Assembly (NCBI GenBank): GCA_015067495.1
Contig: SVMI01000006.1
Span: 60,313 to 124,312 of the forward strand
Source: Oscillospiraceae bacterium
GTDB lineage: Bacteria > Bacillota > Clostridia > Oscillospirales > Oscillospiraceae
Length of the DNA stretch: 64,000 nt
Direction of reading: 5' to 3'
Part shown: positions 16,843 through 26,390 of the stretch, piece after piece
Layout of the letters: the number at the start of each line of letters is the position of its first letter
How positions within the stretch are numbered: the stretch's first letter is position 1
Made by a program: the position numbers and the translations under genes
Notes under the pieces: model-generated
What the model was told of the DNA's origin: nothing
Seen by the model: only the letters and a program-made list of their open reading frames with translations
Databases searched by the model: none

Positions 16843-18744
16843 TTAGGTGATTTTGATGCCGTAGACCCATTGTCCACGGGTGCCGACAACAAGCGTATCC
16901 TGATAAACGACGGGCGAGGCTTCTGTATTGGACTCAAAGGAGATGCTGTGAAGGGTCTTTCCGTCCTCTGCCGAGAGCAGTTGAACATTTCCGCCGGCGT
17001 CACAGATGACAATGTAGGCAGTGCCGTCCTCGGTGTAGATCGCCACGGGAGAACTCCAAGTATAGGTCATTTCCTTGATCCAGATTTCCTCCCCGGTTTC
17101 GCAGTCCAGTGCCATCAGCAGACCGCTCCAAGAGTCAGGGGTTCTGGAAACGTGGAAGACGATCATGCCCTCAAGGTCTGTGCCTTCCTTGCCGAGAAGG
17201 GGAGAGGACAGTACGCCGCCGGAGACCGATTTGTTGTAAACTACATCTGTGATCGTCTTTTCCCAGACGATCTCACCGGTCAACGCGTTGAGCTTGTAAA
17301 GGTAAACCGTTCCCTCAGAATATTCCATAGACGTACCGACGTAGAGATAGCCGTTGCCGTCATCGCCCCATTCAAAAACGGGGGAGGCGTTGAGGTCGTC
17401 GTGGATGAACTGCGCCCATTTCAGCTCCATGGTGTTCAGGTCGACGCAGTAGAACATGCCGCCGTTGTCGCCCAGATAGAGATAATTCTCAACGATCACT
17501 GCACTTGCTTCGTAGCCGAGGGTACGCTCAAAATCGGTCTGATAGCGGGTCATGACCGGCTTGTCCGGGTGAACGGAGATCGTGCCGGCAGCCTTGTCGA
17601 AGCTGGTGTTCATTTTGATGGTGTAGATCAAGCCGTTTTCGCCGGGCCAGATCAATGTGTCGGACTCTGCGTGAACCAACGGGGAGGAGTCAAAGGCTCT
17701 CCACGTGCGGAAGTTAAAGCCGGTTTCGTATCCGTATTGGTAGAGGATTGTAAAATCGATCAGGCTGATGACGAACATTCTGGGATATTCCCAGTCGGGG
17801 TTCATATCGCCGGAGCCAACATAGAGGATGGGCCAGCCACGGGGATCCAGCATGCCGGAACCCTTGAATGCCATGTTCATGAACAGAGGATCGCGGGTGT
17901 ATTCGCCGGTTTCCAGATCGTAGAAGTAGATGTGACCGTCCAGAGTGGGATAGATGACCTCTACGAGATCAGCCTTTGCCTTTTTCTCGGGATACAGATT
18001 CATGATCTGCTTGACTTCCTCATCCCATTCGACAACCAGCGGCTGACCCGTCCAGCCGGCACCTGTCCAAAAGCCTTCACCGGCGGAGGGGGATTTGGGC
18101 AGGGCAGAGATCTCACGCTCCCAAATTCTTTGCAGCTTTTCTTCTGTAACAGTTGCTGTACCGTAGGTCGCACCCTGACGGTAGTTGCCGCCCCGGAACG
18201 CCGCCACACCGGCAAAATCAAAGTAAGAACCGCTTGAACTGAAATGAATCGTCTCCTCACGCCGATAGGCATCCACTATAGAGTCATTGTAGATGATCTC
18301 CCAGTCAACCCCCCAGTTGGCAGGATTTGACTTATCGGTATACGCAGCATCACCGGGCAGGGAAGGCTGGGTCGGTTCTGTAGTCGGTTCAGTCGTGGGT
18401 TCGGTTGTGGGAGCAGTCGTAGGCGGCTGGGATGTTTCCGTAACGGAAGGCTCTGTACTCTCAGAGGGATCGGGCTGCTGGGTGTCCAGCGAATTCAGCC
18501 GATTGGCGCAGTACAGAACGAAGGCAAACACGACGACCGCAAGCACCAGTACAGGGGTCTTGATTCTACGGATAAGTCTGCGTCTTTGTCTGGATTTCGC
18601 CCGATTGCCGATCACCGTCAGCGCAATGAAGCCTGCGATCAGGACAAACAAAAGGATCAACAAAGCGGTAAGCGAACGTTGAAAGGTCATCCGCAGCTCC
18701 GGCATCATTACGGTATCTGCTAGGATCAAAGGATTGATAACCAT
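16843..18744 (-). CDS. Membrane-anchored PQQ-like beta-propeller protein
   Basis: A 633-residue protein with two N-terminal hydrophobic segments (about residues 25-47 and 65-82), a Pro/Thr/Glu linker (about 92-130, with TTEPTTEPTTEPT), and a large extracytoplasmic domain with repeated blades such as TGEIVWEKTI and TGEEIWIKEM, the tryptophan-docking pattern of PQQ/YncE-type propellers. No quinoprotein catalytic motifs are evident, so a binding or structural role at the surface is more likely than an enzyme. It is monocistronic: promoter upstream and terminator after. Confidence 0.8.
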   Translation of the reverse strand: MVINPLILADTVMMPELRMTFQRSLTALLILLFVLIAGFIALTVIGNRAKSRQRRRLIRRIKTPVLVLAVVVFAFVLYCANRLNSLDTQQPDPSESTEPSVTETSQPPTTAPTTEPTTEPTTEPTQPSLPGDAAYTDKSNPANWGVDWEIIYNDSIVDAYRREETIHFSSSGSYFDFAGVAAFRGGNYRQGATYGTATVTEEKLQRIWEREISALPKSPSAGEGFWTGAGWTGQPLVVEWDEEVKQIMNLYPEKKAKADLVEVIYPTLDGHIYFYDLETGEYTRDPLFMNMAFKGSGMLDPRGWPILYVGSGDMNPDWEYPRMFVISLIDFTILYQYGYETGFNFRTWRAFDSSPLVHAESDTLIWPGENGLIYTIKMNTSFDKAAGTISVHPDKPVMTRYQTDFERTLGYEASAVIVENYLYLGDNGGMFYCVDLNTMELKWAQFIHDDLNASPVFEWGDDGNGYLYVGTSMEYSEGTVYLYKLNALTGEIVWEKTITDVVYNKSVSGGVLSSPLLGKEGTDLEGMIVFHVSRTPDSWSGLLMALDCETGEEIWIKEMTYTWSSPVAIYTEDGTAYIVICDAGGNVQLLSAEDGKTLHSISFESNTEASPVVYQDTLVVGTRGQWVYGIKIT

Positions 18745-18775
18745 AGATATTCTCCAAAATATAATTTCTTGCTAT

Positions 18776-18804
18776 ATTATACCACCGAATGCCAATAACT
18801 TCAA
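18776..18804 (-). promoter_or_regulatory. Sigma-A promoter of the beta-propeller gene
   Basis: On the minus strand TTGAAG and TATAAT are separated by 17 bases, 31 bases before the ATG at 18744. Confidence 0.65.
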
Positions 18805-18847
18805 GTCAAATGGAACATAACGCTCCCGCTGCAGCAGGATCGTTTCC

Positions 18848-19507
18848 TTAGGTGTCAGAAAGGGCTTCCAATCCGGCAAGATCAATGATCTCAACCGATC
18901 CGCGTGTCAGCTTGACGTAGCCCTCCGTCTGGAAATAGCGGAGCATCCGGGTGACCACCTCGCGGGCTGAGCCAAGATGGTTGGCGATCATTTCGTGGGT
19001 GATTTTAAGGGTGTTGGAATTTTCCAGCGTTGCTTCGTTCAGCAGAAAATCTGCAAGGCGCTTGTCCAGACTCTTCCACATAATCTGCTCGATCAGCCAC
19101 ATGACCTCGGAAAAACGGGTAGCCATCAGCTCGTTTGTGTAGTTGGCGAGGGCGGCGGATTCTTCCATGATCTGCTTGAAAATGTAGGGCGGGATGATCA
19201 GCACCTCAGACTCCCGTTCTGCAGCGATCATGATCTCGAACTGGACGCTTTTCATGACGCAGGAGGCGGAAAACAGACAAATATCCTGCTCAAAGAGGCG
19301 GTAGAGCGTGATCTCGCGACCATCCTCAGAAAGAATATAGGCACGCAGCTGACCGGATCGGATCAGTACCAGACCGGCACAATCCACAGACCCGTTGTGC
19401 AGCACCGCGCCCTTTCCAAGGGTACGGGGAACGACGGATGTTTTGATCCGCTCCTGCTGGGAGGGGGTCAGCTTACTCCAAATGGGAAGCAGTGATTCAA
19501 AATTCAT
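18848..19507 (-). CDS. Crp/Fnr family transcriptional regulator
   Basis: A 219-residue protein with an N-terminal cyclic-nucleotide-binding-type beta barrel (about 20-120) and a C-terminal winged helix (about 150-210) whose recognition region reads HEMIANHLGSAREVVTRML, typical of Crp/Fnr regulators. The Fnr N-terminal cysteine cluster is absent, so iron-sulfur oxygen sensing is unlikely; the ligand is unknown. GAGGTAAACT precedes the ATG. It begins 8 bases after the glycoside-hydrolase-like gene and may be its operon partner. Confidence 0.9.
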   Translation of the reverse strand: MNFESLLPIWSKLTPSQQERIKTSVVPRTLGKGAVLHNGSVDCAGLVLIRSGQLRAYILSEDGREITLYRLFEQDICLFSASCVMKSVQFEIMIAAERESEVLIIPPYIFKQIMEESAALANYTNELMATRFSEVMWLIEQIMWKSLDKRLADFLLNEATLENSNTLKITHEMIANHLGSAREVVTRMLRYFQTEGYVKLTRGSVEIIDLAGLEALSDT

Positions 19508-19515
19508 AGTTTACC

Positions 19516-21357
19516 TCAAAGTTGAAAGGTTTTCAGCTCCATCGGCTGCAGCGTCAGCTCGTGCGTCGCGCCGCCGTGGAGAATGCGAACGAAGATCGGC
19601 ATATCAAAGTCTGTATTTAACAGATACATCTTTCCGTTCTCGTAGACCGCATAGCGCAGCGCATCGGAGGAGAGAACCTTGATATCGCAGCATCTTGCAC
19701 TGTGGGTCAGCATCTCGCCCATGATGGCACGGTAAAGCGGGCTGAGTGCCGGATGACCGGGGTAATTCGCTGTTGCCACAAGGATCGCAACGCCCTTGCC
19801 CAGCTTGTTTTCGATGACGGCTGTCATGCCCACAGCATCGTTTTCAAAATCCTCAGCAGTCACGCCTACATCGCAGCCGCCGGTCAGCTCTGTTCCGAGC
19901 CATGTCAGATAGCCGGACGCGTAGATGGGGTCGGTGTGCATATTCTTCGTGCCGGGATAGAGCAGCCCGGAAAGGCTGTCGGCACGGAACTTGACACCCG
20001 CATTGGTGAAGTTGGCTTCGCCCGTAAAACGGCAGCCAAAGAGTCGTTCCAGCTTTTCGTTCGTGGGATAGCATTTCTCTGCGTCGCGGCGGGGGGAGTA
20101 ATTCAAATGCGCGGCGGTCATCAGCAGCTTGCCGCCGTTTTCCACATAGGCGACCAGATTGTCATAGATCTCGTCTGTCATGGTGTTCCAACCGAGGAAA
20201 ATGACATAGTCGTATTTTTGATAGGTTTCCGCGGAAGATTCGGCAGGAATGACATCATAGATGCCGTAAGCAGGGGAGTTGCTCAGGTCTTGAGTTCCGT
20301 AGTTGGAGATATCACACCACGGACGCTTTGTGTACACATCTTCCAGCAAGCGCCAGCTGTGTTCCGCTTCCCCATGACCCCATTCCGGGCGGTCAAACTG
20401 ATTCCAGACTGAGCTGCCGCCCCAGCTGCCCCAAGCGTCGTAGTTGCCCTGAACGATGGCGACCTTTGTTTTCGGACCGCCGGCAGGGCGAACATCCTCA
20501 CGGGTGAATTTGCTGAAAGCAGCCCATTCATCCCGATACTCACGGCAGATCTCGTGATCCTTGTCGAAGGAATATCCGAAGGAAGCGATGGATTCGTCGC
20601 CGCTTTCAAGGCAGAACAGCTGTGAGCCGGCAAGGTAGGCATAGCGCATCGCCACCTTCATACGCTTGCGCTTGAGCATGTCTTCATGCCGGAAGCCGCC
20701 GTACCATTCATGGGCAAGATATGTTCCCCACATAGGCGCAGCGGTGGCGCGGGCAACACCACGGGTCACAGAGGTCAGGATCTCCGGGTGACCGCACATC
20801 AGCTCCAGTACCGGGATCTGCACACCGCTGGCTGCGTTGTACTTATGCAGTGCTGTTGCTTCGACGCAGAGGATGGAGGGAACATCGTACCGTTTTTCAA
20901 TGTCGATCCACCTGCTCATGACAGTGAGATAATTGTCATAGCAAGCCTTCATGTCGGGCAGGTCGGTGACGGGGATAAAGCCCTCCTTGTTGTCGTCGTA
21001 GTAGTGCTTCCACTTACAGGCATAATTGCTGCCCACTTCACCCAGTAGGTCGCCGATGTAATATTCACCGGCGATCTCGCGCATTTTTGCGACGGTTTCC
21101 GCGGTCAGATGGCTCTCCATTCCTGACGGCGGGAACTGAAGCGTGTAAAGGAAGAGAAAATAGATCTTATTGTCCGCAAGATACTGCGCCCATTGGATGA
21201 AATATTGCTGCGGAACCGCTTTGCCCATGGGGGTGCGGATGGTGACAAAATTATGCCCGCAATCGATGCAGCGCTCCTTGATCTCAGCAATGATCTGATC
21301 GGGCTCAAAGGAATGCTCACCGATGTGGATACCGAACAAAACCAAATCTCTCTCCAT
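19516..21357 (-). CDS. Glycoside-hydrolase-like protein (TIM barrel plus amidotransferase-like domain)
   Basis: A 613-residue cytoplasmic protein without signal peptide. The first about 290 residues look like a TIM barrel with conserved acidic positions (LLGEVGS near 105; ILCVEATA near 160). Residues about 300-520 contain strands such as KVAIVQGNYDAWG and LVAYVENGGKLLMTAAHL, the pattern of the beta-galactosidase trimerisation (class I amidotransferase-like) domain of GH42-like enzymes, and the end resembles a small beta-sandwich. I cannot assign a GH family or substrate. It is followed 8 bases on by the Crp/Fnr gene. GAAGGAG precedes the ATG. Confidence 0.55.
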   Translation of the reverse strand: MERDLVLFGIHIGEHSFEPDQIIAEIKERCIDCGHNFVTIRTPMGKAVPQQYFIQWAQYLADNKIYFLFLYTLQFPPSGMESHLTAETVAKMREIAGEYYIGDLLGEVGSNYACKWKHYYDDNKEGFIPVTDLPDMKACYDNYLTVMSRWIDIEKRYDVPSILCVEATALHKYNAASGVQIPVLELMCGHPEILTSVTRGVARATAAPMWGTYLAHEWYGGFRHEDMLKRKRMKVAMRYAYLAGSQLFCLESGDESIASFGYSFDKDHEICREYRDEWAAFSKFTREDVRPAGGPKTKVAIVQGNYDAWGSWGGSSVWNQFDRPEWGHGEAEHSWRLLEDVYTKRPWCDISNYGTQDLSNSPAYGIYDVIPAESSAETYQKYDYVIFLGWNTMTDEIYDNLVAYVENGGKLLMTAAHLNYSPRRDAEKCYPTNEKLERLFGCRFTGEANFTNAGVKFRADSLSGLLYPGTKNMHTDPIYASGYLTWLGTELTGGCDVGVTAEDFENDAVGMTAVIENKLGKGVAILVATANYPGHPALSPLYRAIMGEMLTHSARCCDIKVLSSDALRYAVYENGKMYLLNTDFDMPIFVRILHGGATHELTLQPMELKTFQL

Positions 21358-21567
21358 AATTTTGCTCCTTCGTGATTTATAACGTATTCATATCACAAAA
21401 AAGCGAAAAAATCAATAGATGCAGTTGCTTTGAGCAAAAACGAAAAGGAAATAAGACAATTACATCTATACCGATGACGAGTAAATAATAACCGATCAGG
21501 TGAAAAACAACATTTCCTGCACAGTTTTTGCTATGATGCTATTGCAAATGAAAAGGAGGATAACAAA
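21358..21567. other. Divergent intergenic region
   Basis: A 210-base AT-rich gap between the glycoside-hydrolase-like gene (minus) and the ABC transporter genes (plus). On the minus strand TTGATT and TATGAA with 17-base spacing is a possible promoter; on the plus strand a TATGAT at 21532 lacks a good -35. No ORF or RNA structure is evident. Confidence 0.4.
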
Positions 21568-22293
21568 ATGCAGGAAATCAAAACAGTCGCGCTTGTGAAG
21601 TGGTACAAAAAACTGACTGCTGTAGACAAGCTTGATTTGGAAATACGACAGGGGGAATTGTTTTCACTGTTGGGTGTCAACGGCGCGGGTAAAACCACAA
21701 CGATCAAGATGCTGACCTGCCTGACAAAGCCAACGGACGGGGATGCATTTGTTGGCGGCTACAGCATTACGGCACAGCCGGCTCAGGTGAAGCGATTGAT
21801 TGGCGTGTCCCCGCAGGAAACGGCAGTTGCGCCTAATCTCTCCGTAAAGGAGAATTTGGAGCTGATTTGCGGTATTCACGGTTTTTCAAAGGAAAAAACA
21901 AAGCACAAAATTCAAGAGCTTTCCGGGCAATTCGCACTGGGTGAAGTTCTGCAAAGAAAAGCCGGTAAATTATCCGGCGGTTGGCAGCGTCGGGTCAGCA
22001 TTGCAATGGCATTGATCAGCGAGCCGCAAATTCTGTTTCTCGACGAACCGACCCTTGGGTTGGATGTGATTGCAAGACATGATCTGTGGAAGGCGATCCG
22101 TGCGCTGAAGGGTAAGGTGACCATTGTACTGACGACCCATTATATGGAAGAAGCACAGGCACTTTCTGACCGCATCGGCATTATGAGAGCTGGCAGATTA
22201 CTTGCTGCAGGTACGGTGGAAGAGCTGAACCGCCGCGCGGGAACAGAGAATTTTGAGGCTGCGTTTGTTTCGATCATAAAGGAGGGAGACTGA
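21568..22293 (+). CDS. ABC transporter ATP-binding protein
   Basis: A 241-residue ATPase with Walker A GVNGAGKTTTIKML (about residue 36), Q-loop region GVSPQETAV, signature LSGGWQRRVSIA (about 131), Walker B ILFLDEPTLGLD (about 150) and a switch His in TTHYMEEA. The style is that of exporters of the DrrA/CcmA group (drug, lantibiotic or lipid export). GGAGG lies upstream. Its end overlaps the permease gene by one base, so the two make one transporter. Confidence 0.95.
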   Translation: MQEIKTVALVKWYKKLTAVDKLDLEIRQGELFSLLGVNGAGKTTTIKMLTCLTKPTDGDAFVGGYSITAQPAQVKRLIGVSPQETAVAPNLSVKENLELICGIHGFSKEKTKHKIQELSGQFALGEVLQRKAGKLSGGWQRRVSIAMALISEPQILFLDEPTLGLDVIARHDLWKAIRALKGKVTIVLTTHYMEEAQALSDRIGIMRAGRLLAAGTVEELNRRAGTENFEAAFVSIIKEGD

Positions 22294-23024
22294 TGAGAAT
22301 GATGACATTTGCAAGAAGATGTGCCAAAGAGATTCTGCGCGATCCAATCAATCTTTCTTTTGGTCTGGGTTTTCCGTTGATCCTGCTGCTTCTTCTGAGC
22401 GCAATACAGACCAATATACCGGTAGAACTGTTTGAAATCGACAGACTGGCACCGGGCATTACCGTGTTTGGACTGTCGTTTATGACACTGTTTTCGGCAA
22501 CATTGGTTGCCAAAGACCGGGAAAGTGCGTTTCTGCAACGACTGTACACAACACCGCTCAAGGGATTTGACTTTATCATGGGGTATATGCTTTCAATCCT
22601 GCCCATCGCCCTCGGACAGACTGTGATCTGCTATCTGTTTGCGATCCCGTTGGGACTGAAAATCAGTGTCAATATCCTATACGCAGTGGTTGGAATCATT
22701 CCGATGGCTGTCTTCAACATTGCATTGGGACTGGTGTGCGGCAGTATTTTGCGCGTCAAGCAGGTTGGAGGCGTTTGCGGTGCACTGCTTACCAATTTGT
22801 CTGCATGGCTTTCCGGCGTGTGGTTTGATTTGAACCTTGTGGGAGGCTTCTTTGAGAAATTAGCCAATGTGCTGCCGTTTGTTCACGCTGCGGAACTGGA
22901 AAAAGCTTTGTTTATCGGAAATCTCCAGCTGGCAGCTTCGCATATTCTGCCGATTCTTTTGTATTGCGTCGGCACGACGATAGCCGCAATTTTGTGCTTT
23001 CTTGCGCAAATGAAAAATCAATAA
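22293..23024 (+). CDS. ABC-2 type transporter permease
   Basis: A 243-residue protein with six membrane segments, fitting the ABC-2 permease fold paired with the upstream ATPase. The N-terminal motif CAKEILRDPINLSFGLGFPL is typical of this family. The substrate cannot be inferred; exporters of this kind often move antimicrobial peptides, drugs or lipids. Translation is coupled to the ATPase by a one-base overlap. Confidence 0.92.
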   Translation: MRMMTFARRCAKEILRDPINLSFGLGFPLILLLLLSAIQTNIPVELFEIDRLAPGITVFGLSFMTLFSATLVAKDRESAFLQRLYTTPLKGFDFIMGYMLSILPIALGQTVICYLFAIPLGLKISVNILYAVVGIIPMAVFNIALGLVCGSILRVKQVGGVCGALLTNLSAWLSGVWFDLNLVGGFFEKLANVLPFVHAAELEKALFIGNLQLAASHILPILLYCVGTTIAAILCFLAQMKNQ

Positions 23025-23026
23025 TG

Positions 23027-23060
23027 AAAAAGCGACATGATAAAGATCATGTCGCTTTTT
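23027..23060. terminator. Bidirectional terminator between ABC genes and his operon
   Basis: A perfect 15-bp stem (AAAAAGCGACATGAT with ATCATGTCGCTTTTT, loop AAAG) between the convergent permease gene and hisI/E gives T runs on both strands. Confidence 0.92.
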
Positions 23061-23063
23061 GAA

Positions 23064-23708
23064 TCAGGTCATCTTTTCCTGTTTGACCTTGTGATCGATG
23101 ACATGACGGCTTGCAAGCTCGTTGCGGATATCCTCAACGGTAATACCTGCCTGCGCCATCAGGACAAGGACGTGGTAAGTAAGATCCGCGATCTCATAGA
23201 CGGTTTCCGCCTTGTCTTCCGCTTTGGCGGCGATGATGACCTCGGTGGTCTCCTCGCCGACCTTCTTGAGGATCTTATCCAGACCCTTTTGGAAAAGATA
23301 GGTGGTATAAGAGCCTTCCGGCAGCTCCTTTTTGCGACCCAAAAGCAGCTGATAGAGGGATTCCAGCTTGAATTCGTCGGTTTCTTCGCCGAACAGTAGG
23401 TTGTGGAAGCAGGAATCTGTGCCAAGGTGGCAGGCAGGACCGTCCTTATTCACCCGCACCACCAGCGCATCACCGTCACAGTCTGCGGTGATGGATACGA
23501 TGTGCTGATAATTGCCGCTGGTCTCGCCCTTGAGCCACAGCTCCTGACGGGAACGGGAGTAAAAACAGGTCAGCTTCTTTTCCATGGAAATGGCAAGGCT
23601 TTCGGCATTCATATAGGCAAGGGTCAGTACCTTGTCGGTTTCGTCGTCCACGACGATCGCAGGGATCAGACCCTTTTCGTCAAATTTCAGGGAAGTAATA
23701 TCGATCAT
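23064..23708 (-). CDS. hisIE: Bifunctional phosphoribosyl-AMP cyclohydrolase / phosphoribosyl-ATP pyrophosphatase
   Basis: A 214-residue fusion carrying histidine steps 2 and 3. The N-terminal HisI half (about 1-115) has the zinc and magnesium ligands in ADCDGDAL and the CHLG and C-rich segments; the C-terminal HisE half (about 120-205) is an all-helical MazG-like fold with VGEETTEVIIAAK. Last gene of the his operon, 3 bases after hisF, and closed by a bidirectional terminator. Confidence 0.96.
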   Translation of the reverse strand: MIDITSLKFDEKGLIPAIVVDDETDKVLTLAYMNAESLAISMEKKLTCFYSRSRQELWLKGETSGNYQHIVSITADCDGDALVVRVNKDGPACHLGTDSCFHNLLFGEETDEFKLESLYQLLLGRKKELPEGSYTTYLFQKGLDKILKKVGEETTEVIIAAKAEDKAETVYEIADLTYHVLVLMAQAGITVEDIRNELASRHVIDHKVKQEKMT

Positions 23709-23711
23709 AAT

Positions 23712-24470
23712 TTATAACCTCACAGAAATATTTTCCTTGTACAGGAGCTGTTTCAGTTCAGGTATCCGAACCTGACCGAAGTGAAAAATAGATGCGGCGA
23801 GTCCGGCATCGACTTTCGGAAGTGTATGGAAGAGCGTCACAAAATCCTCCGCACAGCCTGCACCGCCGGATGCGATCACAGGAACATCCACAACATTGGT
23901 GACTGCTTCCAGCATCTCAAGGTCAAAGCCCTTTTTGACACCGTCGGTATCAATGGAATTGAGGACGACTTCACCTGCACCTCGCTTGACGCAGGAAATG
24001 ATCCAGCTGATCGCTTCAATGCCCGTATCCTCCCGACCGCCCTTGGCGAAGACACGGAACTGTCCGTCCACGCGCTTGACATCGGCAGAGAGCACCACGC
24101 ATTGGTCGCCGTATTTTCTGGCTGCCTGTGTGATCAGATCGGGATTCCGGATCGCGCCGGAGTTTACGCTGACCTTATCCGCACCGCATTTCAGCACCCG
24201 ATCGAAATCCTCAACCGAGTTGATGCCGCCGCCGACAGTCAGGGGGATGAAAATGTTGCTTGCAACATCCTTCAGAACATCGGAAAAGAGCTGACGACCC
24301 TCGCTGGAGGCGGTGATATCGTAAAACACCAGCTCGTCTGCGCCGTTTTCACTGTAATATTTTGCCAACTCTACGGGAGAGGAGATGTCCTGCAGCCCTT
24401 CAAAGTTGGTTCCCTTGACCACTCTGCCGTTTCTGACATCCAGACAAGGGATAATTCTCTTTGTGATCAT
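23712..24470 (-). CDS. hisF: Imidazole glycerol phosphate synthase subunit HisF
   Basis: A 252-residue TIM barrel with catalytic Asp residues in IPCLDVRNGRVVKG (residue 11) and VVLSADVKR (about 130), and phosphate-binding glycine loops. With HisH it makes IGP and AICAR from PRFAR and ammonia. Its start overlaps the hisA stop by one base, showing coupled translation. Confidence 0.97.
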   Translation of the reverse strand: MITKRIIPCLDVRNGRVVKGTNFEGLQDISSPVELAKYYSENGADELVFYDITASSEGRQLFSDVLKDVASNIFIPLTVGGGINSVEDFDRVLKCGADKVSVNSGAIRNPDLITQAARKYGDQCVVLSADVKRVDGQFRVFAKGGREDTGIEAISWIISCVKRGAGEVVLNSIDTDGVKKGFDLEMLEAVTNVVDVPVIASGGAGCAEDFVTLFHTLPKVDAGLAASIFHFGQVRIPELKQLLYKENISVRL

Positions 24471-25183
24471 TATTTTACTGCCTCCAGTGCTGCTGTGAGA
24501 TCAATCGCGCCGGTGTAATATGCCTTGCCGATGATCGCGCCGTGCAGATCCATTTCTTTCAGGGCGAGGATATCATCCACAGATGATACGCCGCCGGATG
24601 CGATCAAGTCGATCGTAAATTTCCGCGAAAGCTGCTGATAAAGTTCGCGGTTTGTACCCTGCATGGCACCGTCCTTGGAAATGTCGGTGCAAATGATGGT
24701 CTTTACACCGAGGTTTTGCATTTTTTCAAAGAAGGCTTCCGGGGTGAGGTCGGACTTTTCCGTCCAGCCACGAATGGCAACGAAGCCGTCTTTGATGTCA
24801 ACACCAACGGCGATCCGTTCGCCGTAGAGCGCCAGCGCCTGCTTCAAAAATGCTTCGTCCTGAACGGCAGCCGTTCCGAGGATCACCCGGTCAACACCCA
24901 AAGAAAGGTAACGCTCCGCAGTCTCCATGTTTCGGATACCGCCGCCGACCTCGGTAAAAAGATTTGTCCGTTCGAGGATCTTCTGAATGACGTTCAGATT
25001 GGATGTCGTTCCGTTCCGTGCGCCTTCCAGATCCACCAGGTGCAGATGGGTTGCGCCGCAAAGCGCAAAGGACTTGGCGACCTCAGCAGGATCTTCGCTG
25101 TAAATTGTCATCTGATCATAATCGCCCTTGTAAAGCCTGACGGCTTTTCCTTCATAAAGGTCGATTGCAGGGTATAGATACAT
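24470..25183 (-). CDS. hisA: 1-(5-phosphoribosyl)-5-[(phosphoribosylamino)methylideneamino]imidazole-4-carboxamide isomerase
   Basis: A 237-residue TIM barrel homologous to HisF, with the catalytic N-terminal AIDLYEGKAVRL (Asp 8) and a second Asp in CTDISKDGAM. It opens the ring of ProFAR to PRFAR, step 4 of the pathway. It lies 11 bases after hisH and overlaps hisF by one base. Confidence 0.97.
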   Translation of the reverse strand: MYLYPAIDLYEGKAVRLYKGDYDQMTIYSEDPAEVAKSFALCGATHLHLVDLEGARNGTTSNLNVIQKILERTNLFTEVGGGIRNMETAERYLSLGVDRVILGTAAVQDEAFLKQALALYGERIAVGVDIKDGFVAIRGWTEKSDLTPEAFFEKMQNLGVKTIICTDISKDGAMQGTNRELYQQLSRKFTIDLIASGGVSSVDDILALKEMDLHGAIIGKAYYTGAIDLTAALEAVK

Positions 25184-25194
25184 ATGTTGACTCC

Positions 25195-25803
25195 TTAAAG
25201 CTCACAGAATGTTTTGAGGATGCGAAGACCCACCTCGCCGCTCTTTTCCGGGTGGAACTGGCAGCCAAAGACATTGCCGTATTCCACGGCGGCAGTCATC
25301 GGGATGCCGTAATCGGTCACAGCAGCGACACTTTCCGTACAGTTGATCGCGAAATAGGAATGGACAAAGTAGACAAAATCGCCAGACTCTACGTGCTGCA
25401 GGAGTTTGCTGTCTTTCGTCTTTTTGATCTGATTCCAGCCCATGTGGGGGACTTTCAGACCTGCAGGCAGCAGCCCGGGCATGGGAACGACCTGACCCTT
25501 CAAAAGACCGAGACCTTCATGTTCACCGTATTCATAGCTTTTTTCAAAGAGCAGCTGCATGCCAAGGCAGATGCCCATAAGAGGGACACCATCCGCTGCC
25601 TTCTTCAGAACGAGCTTATCAAGCCCGGAATTTCTCAGCTTCGCGATCGCATCTTCAAAAGCGCCCACGCCGGGCAGGATCAGCTTTTCTGCTTTTTCAA
25701 GCACCGCGGGATCGCCTGAGACGATCACATCCTGACCGATGGCACGAAAGGAACAGCAGAGGGAAAAGAGATTTCCCACACCGTAATCAATGATCGCTAT
25801 CAT
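25195..25803 (-). CDS. hisH: Imidazole glycerol phosphate synthase subunit HisH (glutaminase)
   Basis: A 202-residue class I glutamine amidotransferase that supplies ammonia to HisF. The catalytic Cys is in PLMGICLGMQLL (about residue 80) and the His-Glu of the triad in CQFHPEKSGEVG near the C-terminus (about 184). Its start overlaps the hisB stop by one base. Confidence 0.97.
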   Translation of the reverse strand: MIAIIDYGVGNLFSLCCSFRAIGQDVIVSGDPAVLEKAEKLILPGVGAFEDAIAKLRNSGLDKLVLKKAADGVPLMGICLGMQLLFEKSYEYGEHEGLGLLKGQVVPMPGLLPAGLKVPHMGWNQIKKTKDSKLLQHVESGDFVYFVHSYFAINCTESVAAVTDYGIPMTAAVEYGNVFGCQFHPEKSGEVGLRILKTFCEL

Positions 25804-26390
25804 CAGAGTACTCCTTTTGTTGAGGGGATTTGGTCTGCGTATGCCGCATCAATGGCAGCAGCCGCCTTGAGACTGCGTGCCACAGACTTGAAGCAGCCCT
25901 CAACAATATGATGAGAATTCTTGCCTGCCAGCTGCTGGATGTGCAGGCTCATGGGGCATTGGCGGGTGAATGCAAGGAAAAATTCCTCGACCAGCTCAGT
26001 ATCGAAGCTTCCGATTTTCTGACTGGGGATGGTCAAGCCGTAGCCGAGATAGCTTCTGCCGCTGATGTCAACCGCGGTCATGATCAGTGCTTCATCCATG
26101 GGAAGAATGAAATTGCCGTACCGCACGATACCCCGTTTGTCAGCAAGGGCTTCGGAAAATGCCTGACCAAGACAGATACCAATGTCCTCAACGGTGTGGT
26201 GATCGTCCACTTTGGTGTCACCAACGCATTTGACCGCAAGGTCAAATTTTCCGTGGGAAGCAAACAGCGTCAGCATGTGATCCAGAAAACCGCAGCCGGT
26301 TTCGATATCGGTGATGCCGCAGCCGTCAAGGTTGAGGGCGAGTGAAATATCGGTTTCCGCAGTTTTTCTTTGAATGTTTGCTTTTCTCAT
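25803..26390 (-). CDS. hisB: Imidazoleglycerol-phosphate dehydratase
   Basis: A 195-residue monofunctional dehydratase (no HisN-type phosphatase domain). The manganese-binding motifs DHHTVEDIGI and the later SHHIVEGCFK are both present. It dehydrates IGP to imidazole acetol phosphate. It overlaps hisC by four bases and hisH by one. The histidinol-phosphatase step is not encoded by any gene in this operon. Confidence 0.97.
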   Translation of the reverse strand: MRKANIQRKTAETDISLALNLDGCGITDIETGCGFLDHMLTLFASHGKFDLAVKCVGDTKVDDHHTVEDIGICLGQAFSEALADKRGIVRYGNFILPMDEALIMTAVDISGRSYLGYGLTIPSQKIGSFDTELVEEFFLAFTRQCPMSLHIQQLAGKNSHHIVEGCFKSVARSLKAAAAIDAAYADQIPSTKGVL

